Below, piece by piece: positions 35,690-45,200 of a DNA stretch of 64,000 nt. The position numbers were made by a program, and so were the translations under genes. Every line of letters starts with the position of its first letter. The first letter of the stretch is position 1. The notes under the pieces were generated by a model. That model saw only the letters and a program-made list of their open reading frames with translations. It was not told where the DNA came from and did no database searches. Location: the NCBI RefSeq assembly GCF_003368325.1, contig NZ_CP031466.1, positions 558,001 to 622,000 of the forward strand. The letters run 5' to 3'. This DNA comes from Paraburkholderia caffeinilytica (GTDB taxonomy: Bacteria > Pseudomonadota > Gammaproteobacteria > Burkholderiales > Burkholderiaceae).

Positions 35690-36255
35690 CGCACGTCGAA
35701 GACATTTTCCACGAGTTCGGCCCCGCACCCGCGCAGCCGCTCAGGCGCGGCGCGATTGCCGCGGTGATGACGAATCCGTTCGCCGGCCGCTACGAAGCCA
35801 GAATCGAGGCGGCCATGGAAGCGCTCAAGCCGATCGGCCTCGACATGGCGCAACGGCTGCTGGCGGCGATGGCCGTGCCGCACGCGTCGATCGAAAGTTA
35901 CGGCAAGGGCGCGATCGTCGGTTCGCGCGGCGAGCTCGAGCATGGCGCGTTGTGGCATGTTCCCGGCGGCTATGCGATGCGCGAACTGCTGGAGAAAAAC
36001 GGCGTGCCGACCAACGCGATCGTGCCGTCGACGAAGAAGGTCGGCGCACCGTCCACCGCGCTCGACGTGCCGCTGACGCATGTCAATGCAAGCTACGTGC
36101 GCAGCCATTTCGACGCGATCGAAGTGCGTGTGCCCGGCGCACCCGCCGCGGATGAACTGGTGGTCATCCTCGTGATGAGCACGGGCCAGCGCGTGCACGC
36201 GCGCGTCGGCGGGCTGGCGAAAGAGGCGATTGTGGGCAAGGACGGCTTGCGCTGA
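35665..36255 (+). CDS. AA_synth (DUF1185) family protein, first copy
   Basis: A 196-residue protein starting with GTG at 35665 behind a strong CGGAGG site, overlapping the UPF0280 gene by 25 bases. AIAAVMTNPFAGRYEARIEAAME by landmarks (NPFAGRYEARIE), SYGKGAIVGSRGELEHGALWH and SYVRSHFDAIEVRVPGAP mark the AA_synth (PF06684) family. A family structure shows a chorismate-mutase-like trimeric fold; function is unassigned, with a role in amino-acid metabolism proposed. A paralogue follows at 36376. Presence beside reductase and enamidase genes suggests a part in handling ring-opening products. Confidence 0.8.
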   Translation: MFEIRRVLTHVEDIFHEFGPAPAQPLRRGAIAAVMTNPFAGRYEARIEAAMEALKPIGLDMAQRLLAAMAVPHASIESYGKGAIVGSRGELEHGALWHVPGGYAMRELLEKNGVPTNAIVPSTKKVGAPSTALDVPLTHVNASYVRSHFDAIEVRVPGAPAADELVVILVMSTGQRVHARVGGLAKEAIVGKDGLR

Positions 36256-36375
36256 GCGGCGCCCGATTCACGCAACGCGCCGAAGCGTCGAACTGAAACA
36301 ATGAGTTGAAGCACTGTGCTGAAGCAATAAGCTGAAGCAGTCAGGCACAACACGCATCGAAACCCGGAGATCGAA

Positions 36376-36960
36376 ATGGCAATCAAGCTTCGCAAGCTGG
36401 TCGTGCAGGTCGATGAAACGCGCATTGAAATGGGGCAGGCCATCGAGCCGCCGACACGTCGTGCAGTCGCGATTGCGGTGATCGATAATCCCTACGCGGG
36501 CCGCTATGAAGCGAAGCTGGACGCGCTGATCGAAGCCGGTGAAGAACTGGGTGCGTTGCTCGGCAACAAGTGTGTGGAAGCGCTCGGCATCAAGCCGGGC
36601 GACGCGCAAAGCTACGGCAAGGCGGCGATCGTCGGCGAGGCGGGCGAGCTCGAGCATGCGGCGGCGATTCTGCATCCCAAGCTCGGCGCGCCGTTGCGGG
36701 TCGCGGTCGAAAAAGGCGCGGCACTGGTGCCCTCGGCGAAAAAAATGGGTACGCTCGGTACCGCGATCGACGTGCCGCTGGGTCACAAGGACGCCGCCTT
36801 CGTGCGCAGCCATTTCGATGCAATCGAAGCGCGCGTGTCGGACGCGCCGCGCGCGAATGAAATTGTCGTGGCGGTCGCGGTGACGGCCTCGGGCCGGCCC
36901 TTACCGCGTATCGGCGGCTTGCAGGTGAGTGAGATCAAAGGCGAAGACGGTTTGCGCTGA
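36376..36960 (+). CDS. AA_synth (DUF1185) family protein, second copy
   Basis: A 194-residue paralogue of the preceding gene. Shared landmarks are IDNPYAGRYEAKLD, SYGKAAIVGEAGELEHAAAI, PSAKKMGTLGTAIDVPL and VRSHFDAIEARVSDAPR, with KGEDGLR at the C-terminus matching KDGLR of copy one. The two differ through much of the remaining sequence, so the duplication is old and the pair may form a hetero-oligomer or act on different substrates. GGAGATCGAA precedes the ATG. The 120-base gap between the copies includes short imperfect GCTGAAGCA repeats. The fused permease gene follows after 18 bases. Confidence 0.8.
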   Translation: MAIKLRKLVVQVDETRIEMGQAIEPPTRRAVAIAVIDNPYAGRYEAKLDALIEAGEELGALLGNKCVEALGIKPGDAQSYGKAAIVGEAGELEHAAAILHPKLGAPLRVAVEKGAALVPSAKKMGTLGTAIDVPLGHKDAAFVRSHFDAIEARVSDAPRANEIVVAVAVTASGRPLPRIGGLQVSEIKGEDGLR

Positions 36961-36978
36961 GTTACTTTAAGGGTCGCG

Positions 36979-38919
36979 ATGCTTTCGAATTTGCTGGTAC
37001 AGCTGGTCAACGGACTCGCCGACGCGTCGACGCTGTTTCTCGTCGCCGCCGGTTTGTCGCTGATCTTCGGCGTGACGCGCATCGTCAACTTCGCGCACGG
37101 CTCGTTCTATATGTTCGGCATCTACGTCGCATATAGCATCGCGAGCCGTTTCGGCCATACGGCGGGCGGCTTCTGGCTGTCGGTGCTGGCTGCCGCGCTG
37201 GTTGTCGCGGTGCTCGGCGCGCTGGTCGAAATGATCGTGTTGAGGCGCATCTACCAGGCCCCCGAGTTGTTTCACTTACTGGCGACATTTGCGCTGGTGC
37301 TGATCTTTCGCGACGCCGCGCTGTGGCTGTGGGGTCCGGAAGACCTGTTCGGTCCGCGTGCGCCGCATCTGGCCGGCGCCGTCGATTTTCTCGGCCATCC
37401 GCTGCCGACCTACGATATCGCGTTGATCGTGATCGGGCCGGTGGTGTTGCTGCTGCTCTGGTACGCGTTGACGCGTACGCGGTGGGGCACGCTGGTGCGT
37501 GCCGCGACGCAGGATCGCGAGATGCTCGGCGCGCTCGGCATCAACCAGGCGTGGCTGTTCACCGGCGTGTTTTTCGTCGGCGCGTTTCTCGCCGGCCTGG
37601 GCGGTGCGCTGCAAGGGCCGCGGATGTCGGCGAATCTGTCGCTGGATCTGGAGACCATCGGCAATGCGTTCGTCGTCGTCGTGGTCGGCGGCATGGGGTC
37701 GATTCCGGGCGCGTTTATCGCGGCGCTGCTGATCGCCGAGATCAAGGCGCTGTGCATCGGCATCGGCCATGTGTCGGTGTTCGGTATCGGCTTGTCGCTG
37801 AGCCGCTTTACGCTCGTCGCGGAGTTCGTCGTGATGGCGGTGGTGCTGGTCGTGCGGCCCTGGGGCTTGCTGGGGAAGGCGAGTGCCGCAGTGCGCGGCA
37901 TGGCCGCGCCCGAAGCGCCATTGCGGCTTGCAGGCAAGCGCCTGAAGTGGTTGGCGGCACTCGTTCTGTTGGTGCTGGTGCTCGCGCCGCTGGCGGCCAA
38001 TGCGTTTCCATACATGCCTGTGCTGCTCGTTGAGATCCTGATTGCCGTGTTGTTCGCGACGAGTCTGCATTTCATCATGGGCCCCGGCGGCATGCATTCT
38101 TTTGGCCATGCCGCGTATTTCGGCCTGGGCGCCTACGGCGCCGCGCTGTTTCTCAAAGTTCTCAATCTGCCGATGGAAGCCGCGTTGCTGCTCGGCCCCT
38201 TGCTCGCCGTAGCGGGCGCGCTCGTGTTCGGCTGGTTTTGCGTGCGTCTCTCCGGTGTCTACCTCGCGATGCTGACGCTCGCGTTCGCGCAGATTGTCTG
38301 GTCAGTCGTGTTCCAGTGGGACGACGTGACGGGCGGCAGTAACGGCATTCTCGGCTTGTGGCCGTCGAACTGGTTGTCGTCGCCGGTGGCTTTCTATTAT
38401 CTGACGCTCGCTTGCGCGGTAATCGGCGTGTGGCTGTTGCGCAAGATGCTGTTCTCCCCGCTCGGCTACGCGATGCGGGCGTCGCGCGATTCGGTGCTGC
38501 GCGCCGAGGCGATCGGCATCGACGTGAAACGCGTGCAGTGGGCGGCGTTCGTCGTCGCGTCGTTGTTTTGCGGACTCGCCGGATCGCTTTATGCCTTCTC
38601 CAAAGGAACGATTTCACCGGAGGTGATCAGCGTCAGCCGTTCGGTGGACGGCCTCGTGATGGTGCTGCTCGGCGGCTTGCAGACGTTGACGGGTCCGATC
38701 GTCGGCGCAGCGGTGTTCACGTGGCTGCAGGACACCGTCGCGCGGCAAACGGATTATTGGCAGGCGTTGCTGGGCGTCACCATCCTGCTGCTGGTGATTG
38801 CGTTTCCGCAGGGCATCGTCGGTTTCATTCGCGAGCGTTTTGGCGACGATGCGGTGGACAAGGCGGAAGAGCGTGTTCCGTCGCCATCGCAGGGAACGGC
38901 GATCAAGGAGGGGCTATGA
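36979..38919 (+). CDS. Branched-chain-type ABC permease, LivH-LivM fusion
   Basis: A 646-residue membrane protein in which the two permease subunits of a HAAT-type importer are one chain. Residues about 1-290 are LivH-like (LIFGVTRIVNFAHGSFYMFG, then FLAGLGGALQGPR and GGMGSIPGAFIAALLIAEI). Residues about 325-640 are LivM-like (FIMGPGGMHSFGHAAYFGLGAYGAAL by landmarks GGMHSFGHAAYFG; RDSVLRAEAIGIDVKRVQWAAFVV; LAGSLYAFSKG; LLGGLQTLTGPIVGA). The stop overlaps the livG start. With LivG, LivF and the binding protein at 45998 it should import the organic acid degraded by this cluster. Confidence 0.88.
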   Translation: MLSNLLVQLVNGLADASTLFLVAAGLSLIFGVTRIVNFAHGSFYMFGIYVAYSIASRFGHTAGGFWLSVLAAALVVAVLGALVEMIVLRRIYQAPELFHLLATFALVLIFRDAALWLWGPEDLFGPRAPHLAGAVDFLGHPLPTYDIALIVIGPVVLLLLWYALTRTRWGTLVRAATQDREMLGALGINQAWLFTGVFFVGAFLAGLGGALQGPRMSANLSLDLETIGNAFVVVVVGGMGSIPGAFIAALLIAEIKALCIGIGHVSVFGIGLSLSRFTLVAEFVVMAVVLVVRPWGLLGKASAAVRGMAAPEAPLRLAGKRLKWLAALVLLVLVLAPLAANAFPYMPVLLVEILIAVLFATSLHFIMGPGGMHSFGHAAYFGLGAYGAALFLKVLNLPMEAALLLGPLLAVAGALVFGWFCVRLSGVYLAMLTLAFAQIVWSVVFQWDDVTGGSNGILGLWPSNWLSSPVAFYYLTLACAVIGVWLLRKMLFSPLGYAMRASRDSVLRAEAIGIDVKRVQWAAFVVASLFCGLAGSLYAFSKGTISPEVISVSRSVDGLVMVLLGGLQTLTGPIVGAAVFTWLQDTVARQTDYWQALLGVTILLLVIAFPQGIVGFIRERFGDDAVDKAEERVPSPSQGTAIKEGL

Positions 38920-39725
38920 GCTTGCTGCGCGTGTCCGGCCTCTCCAAATCGTTCGGCGGCCTGAAAGCGGTCGACGATGTTTCCTTCGATCTCGAAGCCG
39001 GTCAACTGCTGGCTTTGCTGGGTCCGAATGGCGCGGGCAAGTCGACCTGCTTCAACATGGTCAACGGGCAACTGCAGCCGTCCTCCGGTTCGATTCGCCT
39101 CGACGATCATGAACTGGTCGGCATGCGGCCGCGCGACATCTGGCGTCTGGGTGTCGGCCGCACGTTTCAGATTGCCGCGACCTTCAATTCGATGACCGTA
39201 CTCGAAAACGTGCAGATGGCGCTGGTGTCGCGTGAACGGAAAACCTTCGGCCTCTGGAAACCCGCGGGCTCTCGCTATGCCGATGAAGCCATGACGCTGC
39301 TCGAACAGGTCGGCATGGGCGCCGACGCGAAACGCGCCTGCGGCGTGCTCGCGTATGGCGACGTCAAACGCGTCGAACTCGCCATCGCGCTGGCAAACCG
39401 CCCGAAGCTGCTGCTGATGGACGAACCTACCGCCGGCATGGCGCCAAAGGAGCGTAACGAACTGATGGCGCTGACCAAGCGTCTCGTCAGCGAGCACAAA
39501 ATCGGGGTGTTGTTTACCGAGCACAGCATGGACGTTGTATTCGCGTACGCCGATCGCATGATCGTGCTCGCGCGTGGCAAGCTGATTGCCGAGGGCGACG
39601 CCGAAACGATCCGCAACGACGCACGCGTGCAGGAAGTCTATTTCGGCACCGGCAAGACTTTTCAGCCACGCGCCCCGCTGCACGACGCGGCAGGCGGCCA
39701 TCAAGGACAGGGAGCGCTGCAATGA
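38916..39725 (+). CDS. livG: ABC transporter ATP-binding protein, LivG-type
   Basis: A 269-residue ATPase with Walker A GPNGAGKST, the Q-loop in GRTFQIAATF, and Walker B LLLMDEPTAGM. The signature region reads LAYGDVKRVELAIAL instead of the usual LSYGxQRxLEIARAL, so Gln is replaced by Asp-Val; LivG members vary here and activity is still likely. The start overlaps the permease stop and its stop overlaps livF by 4 bases, so the transporter genes are translationally coupled. The longer frame from 38358 is antisense-like reading of the permease. Confidence 0.9.
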   Translation: MSLLRVSGLSKSFGGLKAVDDVSFDLEAGQLLALLGPNGAGKSTCFNMVNGQLQPSSGSIRLDDHELVGMRPRDIWRLGVGRTFQIAATFNSMTVLENVQMALVSRERKTFGLWKPAGSRYADEAMTLLEQVGMGADAKRACGVLAYGDVKRVELAIALANRPKLLLMDEPTAGMAPKERNELMALTKRLVSEHKIGVLFTEHSMDVVFAYADRMIVLARGKLIAEGDAETIRNDARVQEVYFGTGKTFQPRAPLHDAAGGHQGQGALQ

Positions 39726-40435
39726 GCGAGCCGATGCTGAAAGTCACCGGCCTCAATGCGTTCTATGGCCGCGCGCACATTCTGTTCGACGTCGGCCTCG
39801 AAGTCGGCCGCGGCGAAGTGGTCGCGCTGATGGGCCGCAACGGCGCCGGCAAATCGACGACGATGAAAGCGGTGATGGGGTTGCTGCCGCACCGTCGAGG
39901 CGAGGTGCGCTTTCGCGGGCAGAACATCACGGCGCTGCCGCCGTATCGGATCGCCCGCATGGGGATGGGCTTCGTTCCTGAAGACCGCCGCGTGTTCTCC
40001 GATCTCACCGTGATGGAGAACCTCGATACGGGCCGTCAACCGCCGCGTGACGGGGCGCCTGAGTGGACGCCGGACAAGCTGTTCCGCCTGTTTCCCAATC
40101 TCGGCGAAATGCCGGCACGTCCCGGCGGCCAGATGAGCGGCGGCGAACAACAGATGCTCACCGTCTCACGCACGCTGATGGGCAATCCGTATCTGGTGCT
40201 GCTCGACGAACCGTCCGAGGGTGTCGCGCCCGTGATCGTCGAGCAAATGGCCAACATGATTCTCGAACTCAAGCGCGAAGGGCTCTCGATTCTGTTGTCC
40301 GAACAGAATCTGCACTTCGCCGAACTGGTCAGCGACCGCGCATATGTTCTCGAAAAAGGGCAGATCCGCTTCAGCGGCACGATCGGCGAACTCGCAAAGA
40401 ACGAAACGGTCAGGCGCGCTTATCTGAGCGTGTGA
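39722..40435 (+). CDS. livF: ABC transporter ATP-binding protein, LivF-type
   Basis: A 237-residue ATPase: Walker A GRNGAGKST, signature MSGGEQQMLTVSRTLM, Walker B LVLLDEPSEGVAP, and SEQNLHFAELVSDRAYVLEKG at the H-loop end, where the usual His is Gln/Asn-rich EQNLHF as in other LivF proteins. Works with LivG and the fused permease. ATG overlaps the livG stop. The enamidase gene follows after about 75 bases. Confidence 0.9.
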   Translation: MSEPMLKVTGLNAFYGRAHILFDVGLEVGRGEVVALMGRNGAGKSTTMKAVMGLLPHRRGEVRFRGQNITALPPYRIARMGMGFVPEDRRVFSDLTVMENLDTGRQPPRDGAPEWTPDKLFRLFPNLGEMPARPGGQMSGGEQQMLTVSRTLMGNPYLVLLDEPSEGVAPVIVEQMANMILELKREGLSILLSEQNLHFAELVSDRAYVLEKGQIRFSGTIGELAKNETVRRAYLSV

Positions 40436-40508
40436 TTCCATTGGCATCGCATGCGTGCGGGGTGTGTACACGTGCGATGCCGGGCAGTCGGTGCGAAAGG
40501 AGAGGCAG

Positions 40509-41708
40509 ATGGCAGCAGAGACGTTGACAGGCTTGTCGGGCAAGGTCGCGGTGACGAATATCGGCCTGCTGTTATCCGGCGATATCGACCAGCCGATTCT
40601 CGACGCGAACACGCTGGTGATCGACGACGGCGTGATCGTCGCAATCGGCCGCGAGAAAGATTGCGATCTCGAAGGCGCGCGGACGACTGTCGACTGCAAA
40701 GGCACCACGGTCGCTCCGGGCCTGATCGATTCGCACGTGCATCCGGTATTCGGCGACTGGACGCCGCGCCAGAATCAGATGGGCTGGATCGAATCGAATC
40801 TGAACGGCGGCGTGACGACGATGATCTCCGCCGGCGAAGTGCATTTGCCTGGCCGTCCGAAAGACGTGATCGGCGTCAAGGCGCTTGCCATCACGGCTCA
40901 ACGTTCGTTCGAAGGGATGCGCGGCGCGGGTGTCGGCGGTGGCGTGAAAGTCATGGCGGGTGCGCCGGTGATCGAGAAGGGCATGGTGGAGGAGGATTTC
41001 AGGGAACTCTCGGAAGCGGGCGTGAAGCTGTTGGGCGAAGTAGGTCTCGGCAGCGTGAAAGGCGGTGAGGAAGCGGCGCAGATGGTTGCGTGGGCCCGCA
41101 AATACGGCATTCAAAGCACGATTCACACAGGCGGCCCATCGATTCCGGGCTCGGGCCTGATCGATCGGGACGTGGTGCTTGCCGCCGATGCGGATGTGAT
41201 CGGCCACATCAATGGCGGGCATACGTCGCTTTCCTATCGGCACGTATGCGATCTGTGCGAGCAGTCGAGCCGCGCGCTGGAGATCGTCCACAACGGCAAT
41301 GAACGGATCGCCTTGCTCACCGCGCGTCATGCGATCGAATTGAAGTGTCCGCATCGGATCATTCTCGGCACCGACAGTCCGGCGGGTTCCGGCGTCCAGC
41401 CGCTCGGCATTCTGCGGATGATCGCGCTGATCTCCAGTCTCGCCGACATCCCCGCGGAAATCGCCTTCTGCTTCGCGACTGGCAATACCGCGCGGCAACG
41501 CAATCTGCGGCAAGGGCTGATCGAAGTGGGCCGTCCCGCCGACCTCGTCTTCATGGACCGTGCACAGCACACGGCCGCCGATACTCTGTTGGAGAGCGTG
41601 CAACTTGGCGATATTCCCGGTGTCGGCATGGTGATGATCGACGGTTTGATCCGCTGCCGGCGCAGCCGCAATACACCGCCGGCGACCGAAGTGCCGGTGG
41701 TGCTTTGA
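40509..41708 (+). CDS. ena: Enamidase-like amidohydrolase
   Basis: Enamidase of E. barkeri hydrolyses 1,4,5,6-tetrahydro-6-oxonicotinate to 2-formylglutarate and ammonia with a binuclear metal site. This 399-residue amidohydrolase has H76-x-H78 in GLIDSHVHPVFGDW, later metal/substrate His in STIHTGG and GHINGGHTSL, and Asp in LGTDSPAGSG. The tract MGWIESNLNGGVTTMISAGEVH by landmarks NGGVTTMISAGE is unlike dihydroorotases. AAGGAGAGGCAG precedes the ATG; the upstream GTG at 40455 is unnecessary. The reductase and hydroxylase genes around it support the assignment, though another cyclic amide is possible. Confidence 0.75.
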   Translation: MAAETLTGLSGKVAVTNIGLLLSGDIDQPILDANTLVIDDGVIVAIGREKDCDLEGARTTVDCKGTTVAPGLIDSHVHPVFGDWTPRQNQMGWIESNLNGGVTTMISAGEVHLPGRPKDVIGVKALAITAQRSFEGMRGAGVGGGVKVMAGAPVIEKGMVEEDFRELSEAGVKLLGEVGLGSVKGGEEAAQMVAWARKYGIQSTIHTGGPSIPGSGLIDRDVVLAADADVIGHINGGHTSLSYRHVCDLCEQSSRALEIVHNGNERIALLTARHAIELKCPHRIILGTDSPAGSGVQPLGILRMIALISSLADIPAEIAFCFATGNTARQRNLRQGLIEVGRPADLVFMDRAQHTAADTLLESVQLGDIPGVGMVMIDGLIRCRRSRNTPPATEVPVVL

Positions 41709-41739
41709 ACGCGCGCCGCACGGCGTCGCCGGCATTGTC

Positions 41740-42246
41740 ATGAACCGCCCGGCGCCTCTTGCGCTGCACGTCAACGGCGCGACGCATCTCGTCAGCGCCG
41801 CTGCCGACACGCCACTGCTTTATCTGCTGCGTAACGATCTCGCGCTGAACGGCCCGAAGTTCGGTTGCGGGCTCGGCGAATGCGGAGCATGTACGGTGTT
41901 GCTCGACGGCGTGCCGACGCGTTCGTGCGTGACGACCGCGAAGGTTGCATTGGGGCGCGAGATCACCACGCTCGAAGGACTGGGTACGCGTAACGCACTG
42001 CATCCGGTGCAGCAGGCGTTCATCGAAGAGCAGGCCGCGCAGTGCGGCTATTGCCTGAACGGCATGATCATGACCGCCAAGGCATTGCTCGATCGCGATC
42101 CGCATCCGGGCGTCGAGACGATCCGGCGGGAACTGTCGCGCAACCTCTGCCGGTGCGGCACGCATGTCGAGATCGTGCGCGCGGTGCAGCGCGCGGCTGA
42201 ACTGCTCGCCGCGCAAACTGCCGTGCGTCAAGGAGTGCGCGCATGA
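41740..42246 (+). CDS. nicA: 2Fe-2S subunit of a nicotinate dehydrogenase-type hydroxylase
   Basis: A 168-residue protein with both cluster motifs of xanthine-oxidase small subunits: the plant-ferredoxin type KFGCGLGECGACTVLLDG with the fourth Cys in TRSCVTTA, and the helical type CGYCLNGMI plus NLCRCGTHVEI. It carries electrons from the molybdenum site to the cytochrome part of the large subunit. In Pseudomonas putida NicA pairs with NicB. The stop overlaps the large-subunit start. There is no FAD subunit gene, in line with cytochrome-coupled enzymes. Confidence 0.87.
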   Translation: MNRPAPLALHVNGATHLVSAAADTPLLYLLRNDLALNGPKFGCGLGECGACTVLLDGVPTRSCVTTAKVALGREITTLEGLGTRNALHPVQQAFIEEQAAQCGYCLNGMIMTAKALLDRDPHPGVETIRRELSRNLCRCGTHVEIVRAVQRAAELLAAQTAVRQGVRA

Positions 42247-45200
42247 CGGGGCCCGATTTCAGCGTCGATCGTCGTTCTCCGCCGCCGTCACGACGACAGC
42301 TCTATGACGCGCAGAGCGTGCTTATCATCACGCGGCCGCCGCAAGCACCCGTGAAGCCCGCGATCGGCCAGCCGGGGTCGCGTTCGTCGTTCGTGCCCAC
42401 CGAGGCGGACATGTTCCTCGTGGTGCGCGACGACGGCAGCGTGGTGGCGTTCAACGGTCACGTCGATCTCGGTACCGGCATCGGCACCGCGCTCGCGCAG
42501 ATCGTCGCGGAGGAACTGGATGTGCCGTTGACGCGCGTGTCCGTCGTACTCGGCCACACCAGTGAAGCGCCGAATCAAGGGCCGACGATTGCAAGCGCGA
42601 CGATCCAGATATCGGCGGTGCCGCTACGGCACGCAGCGGCGCAAGCTCGGCAATTTCTGCTGGCCGAAGCGGCGGCGCGCCTCGGCGTAAGCACAGAGCA
42701 ACTCGACGTGCGAGACGGCGTAGTTTTCACGCGTGATGGCGGGACGGAAAAAAGCATTGGCTACGGCGAATTGATCACCGGACGGCACATCGAATTGGAC
42801 CTTTCCGCCGATGCGCCTTTGAAATCGCCCGATGCATACAAGATCGTCGGCAAGAGCACGCCGCGTGTCGATATTCCGGCGAAGGCAACCGGCGAACTGA
42901 GTTTCGTGCATGACGTGCGTGTGCCCGGCATGCTGCACGGGCGCGTTGTTCGTCCACCCTATGCCGGTGTCGCGCAGGGCGAATTCGTCGGCAACAGTTT
43001 GCTGCATGTCGATGATGCGTCGATCAGTGACATGCCTGGCATCGTCAAGGTGGTGGTGATCCGCGATTTTGTCGGCATCGTGGCCGAGCGCGAAGAAGTC
43101 GCGCAGCAGGCGGTGAAGCGCTTGCAGGTGCAATGGAAAGCAGTGGAGGGTTTGCCTCCGCTCGAAACCAGCGAGGAAGTGGAAGCGGCACTCAGGGCGA
43201 ATCCGGCCAGGCGACGCGATCTGGTGATCGAAGGCGATATCGACGCGGCACTCGCGCAAGACCCTGCTCGAACGCTGGAACGCACCTACGTATGGCCGTT
43301 TCAGATGCATGCGTCGATCGGACCGTCGTGTGCGGTGGCCGACTACCGGGATGCGAGGCTGAAAGTCTGGTCGGGCACGCAGAATCCCCATTCGTTGCGT
43401 GCCGATCTCGCCTTGCTGATGGCGCTGGATGAAGCGCACATCGAAATCGTGCGGATGGACGCGGCAGGGTGCTACGGCCGCAATTGCGCGGACGATGTCG
43501 CCGCCGACGCCGCGCTGCTATCGCGCGCAACCGGCAGCCCGGTGCGCGTGCAACTTTCGCGCGAAGACGAGCATGCATGGGAGCCCAAAGGCGCCGCGCA
43601 ATTGATGGATGTACGCGGCGCTTTGGATGCCGAGGGCGAACTCGCGGCGTACGACTTCGCGACGCGTTATCCGTCGAACGACGCCCCCACGTTGGCGCTG
43701 CTGCTCACCGGCACCCTCTCCGCGCAGCCCCAGGTTTTCGAAATGGGCGACCGCACGGCCGTGCCGCCGTACGACTACCGGACCATGCGCATCGTCTGCG
43801 ACGACACGCCGCCGATCGTGCGCGCGTCGTGGCTGCGCGGCGTGTCGGCCTTGCCGAACACCTTCGCGCATGAATCTTTTATCGACGAACTCGCGGCCGA
43901 GGCGGGCGTGGATCCGGTCGAGTTCCGGTTAAAGCACCTGACCGACCCGCGCGCGATCGATCTCGTCAAGGCAGTGGCTGAGAAGGCCGGCTGGTCGCCG
44001 CGCAACGTCGCCTTGAAAGATGACCCGGACGAGGGCGACATTGCGCGCGGCAGAGGCTTTGCCTATGCCCGCTACGTGCATAGCAAATTCCCCGGTTTCG
44101 GTGCGGCATGGGCCGCGTGGGTGGCCGACATCGAAGTCAATCGCAAGAGCGGCGAGCTTGCGGTGACACGCGTGGTAGTCGGCCAGGACACCGGCACCAT
44201 GGTGAATCCCGACGGCGTCCGTCATCAGATACACGGCAACGTGATTCAGGCGACCAGTCGCGCGCTGAAAGAACGGGTGACGTTCGGCGAGAACGCTGTC
44301 ACGAGTCAGGAGTGGGGCGCGTATCCGATCCTGACGTTTCGCGAAGTGCCGGTGATCGATGTGGTGATGATGCCGCGTCACGGCGAGCCGCCGATGGGCA
44401 CGGGCGAATCGGCGTCGCTGCCTGGCGCCGCGGCGATCGCCAACGCGCTATACGACGCAACAGGTGTGCGTTTTCGCAGGCCGCCGTTCACGCCGGAGAC
44501 GATTCGCGCCGCGCTCGCCGATGCGCAGGCGGAAGAAGCGGCAGCGCGTAAAAAGAAACGTTGGCGGCTCGGCTTTTTCGGCGCAATCGCAGCGGGCGCG
44601 GCCGGCTGGCTAGGTGCGTTGGCTTTGACGCCGCAAGCCCTTGCGCCGATTACGCCACCGCTTGCGAGCGCGTTCGCGCCGGAACTGGTCGCGCGCGGCA
44701 AGCTACTCGCGGCGCTTGGCAATTGCGCGGTTTGCCATACCGCGCACAACGGCGTGCCGAACGCCGGCGGCAAACCGCTCGATACGCCGTTCGGCACCGT
44801 CTACAGCACGAACATCACGCCGGATGGGCAGACGGGCATCGGCACATGGTCGCTCGAGGCTTTCGTGCGGGCGATGCGGCAAGGCATCAGCCGGGATGGG
44901 CACCACCTGTATCCCGCGTTCCCTTACACGTCGTTCAAGAATACGTCCGACGACGATCTGCAGGCGCTCTACGCGTATCTGATGGCGCAAACGCCGGTGC
45001 GCTCCAGACCGCCCGAAACGAAGCTGGCCTATCCGTTCAGCGTGCGTCCGTTGATGGCCGCATGGAACGGACTCTTCCTCGGACGCAACACGTTTACCGC
45101 CAGCGCGACGCAAAGCGCGCAATGGAATCGCGGCGCGTATCTCGTGAACGGCCTCGGCCATTGCAGCGCATGTCATACCCCGCGCAATGCGTTCGGCGCC

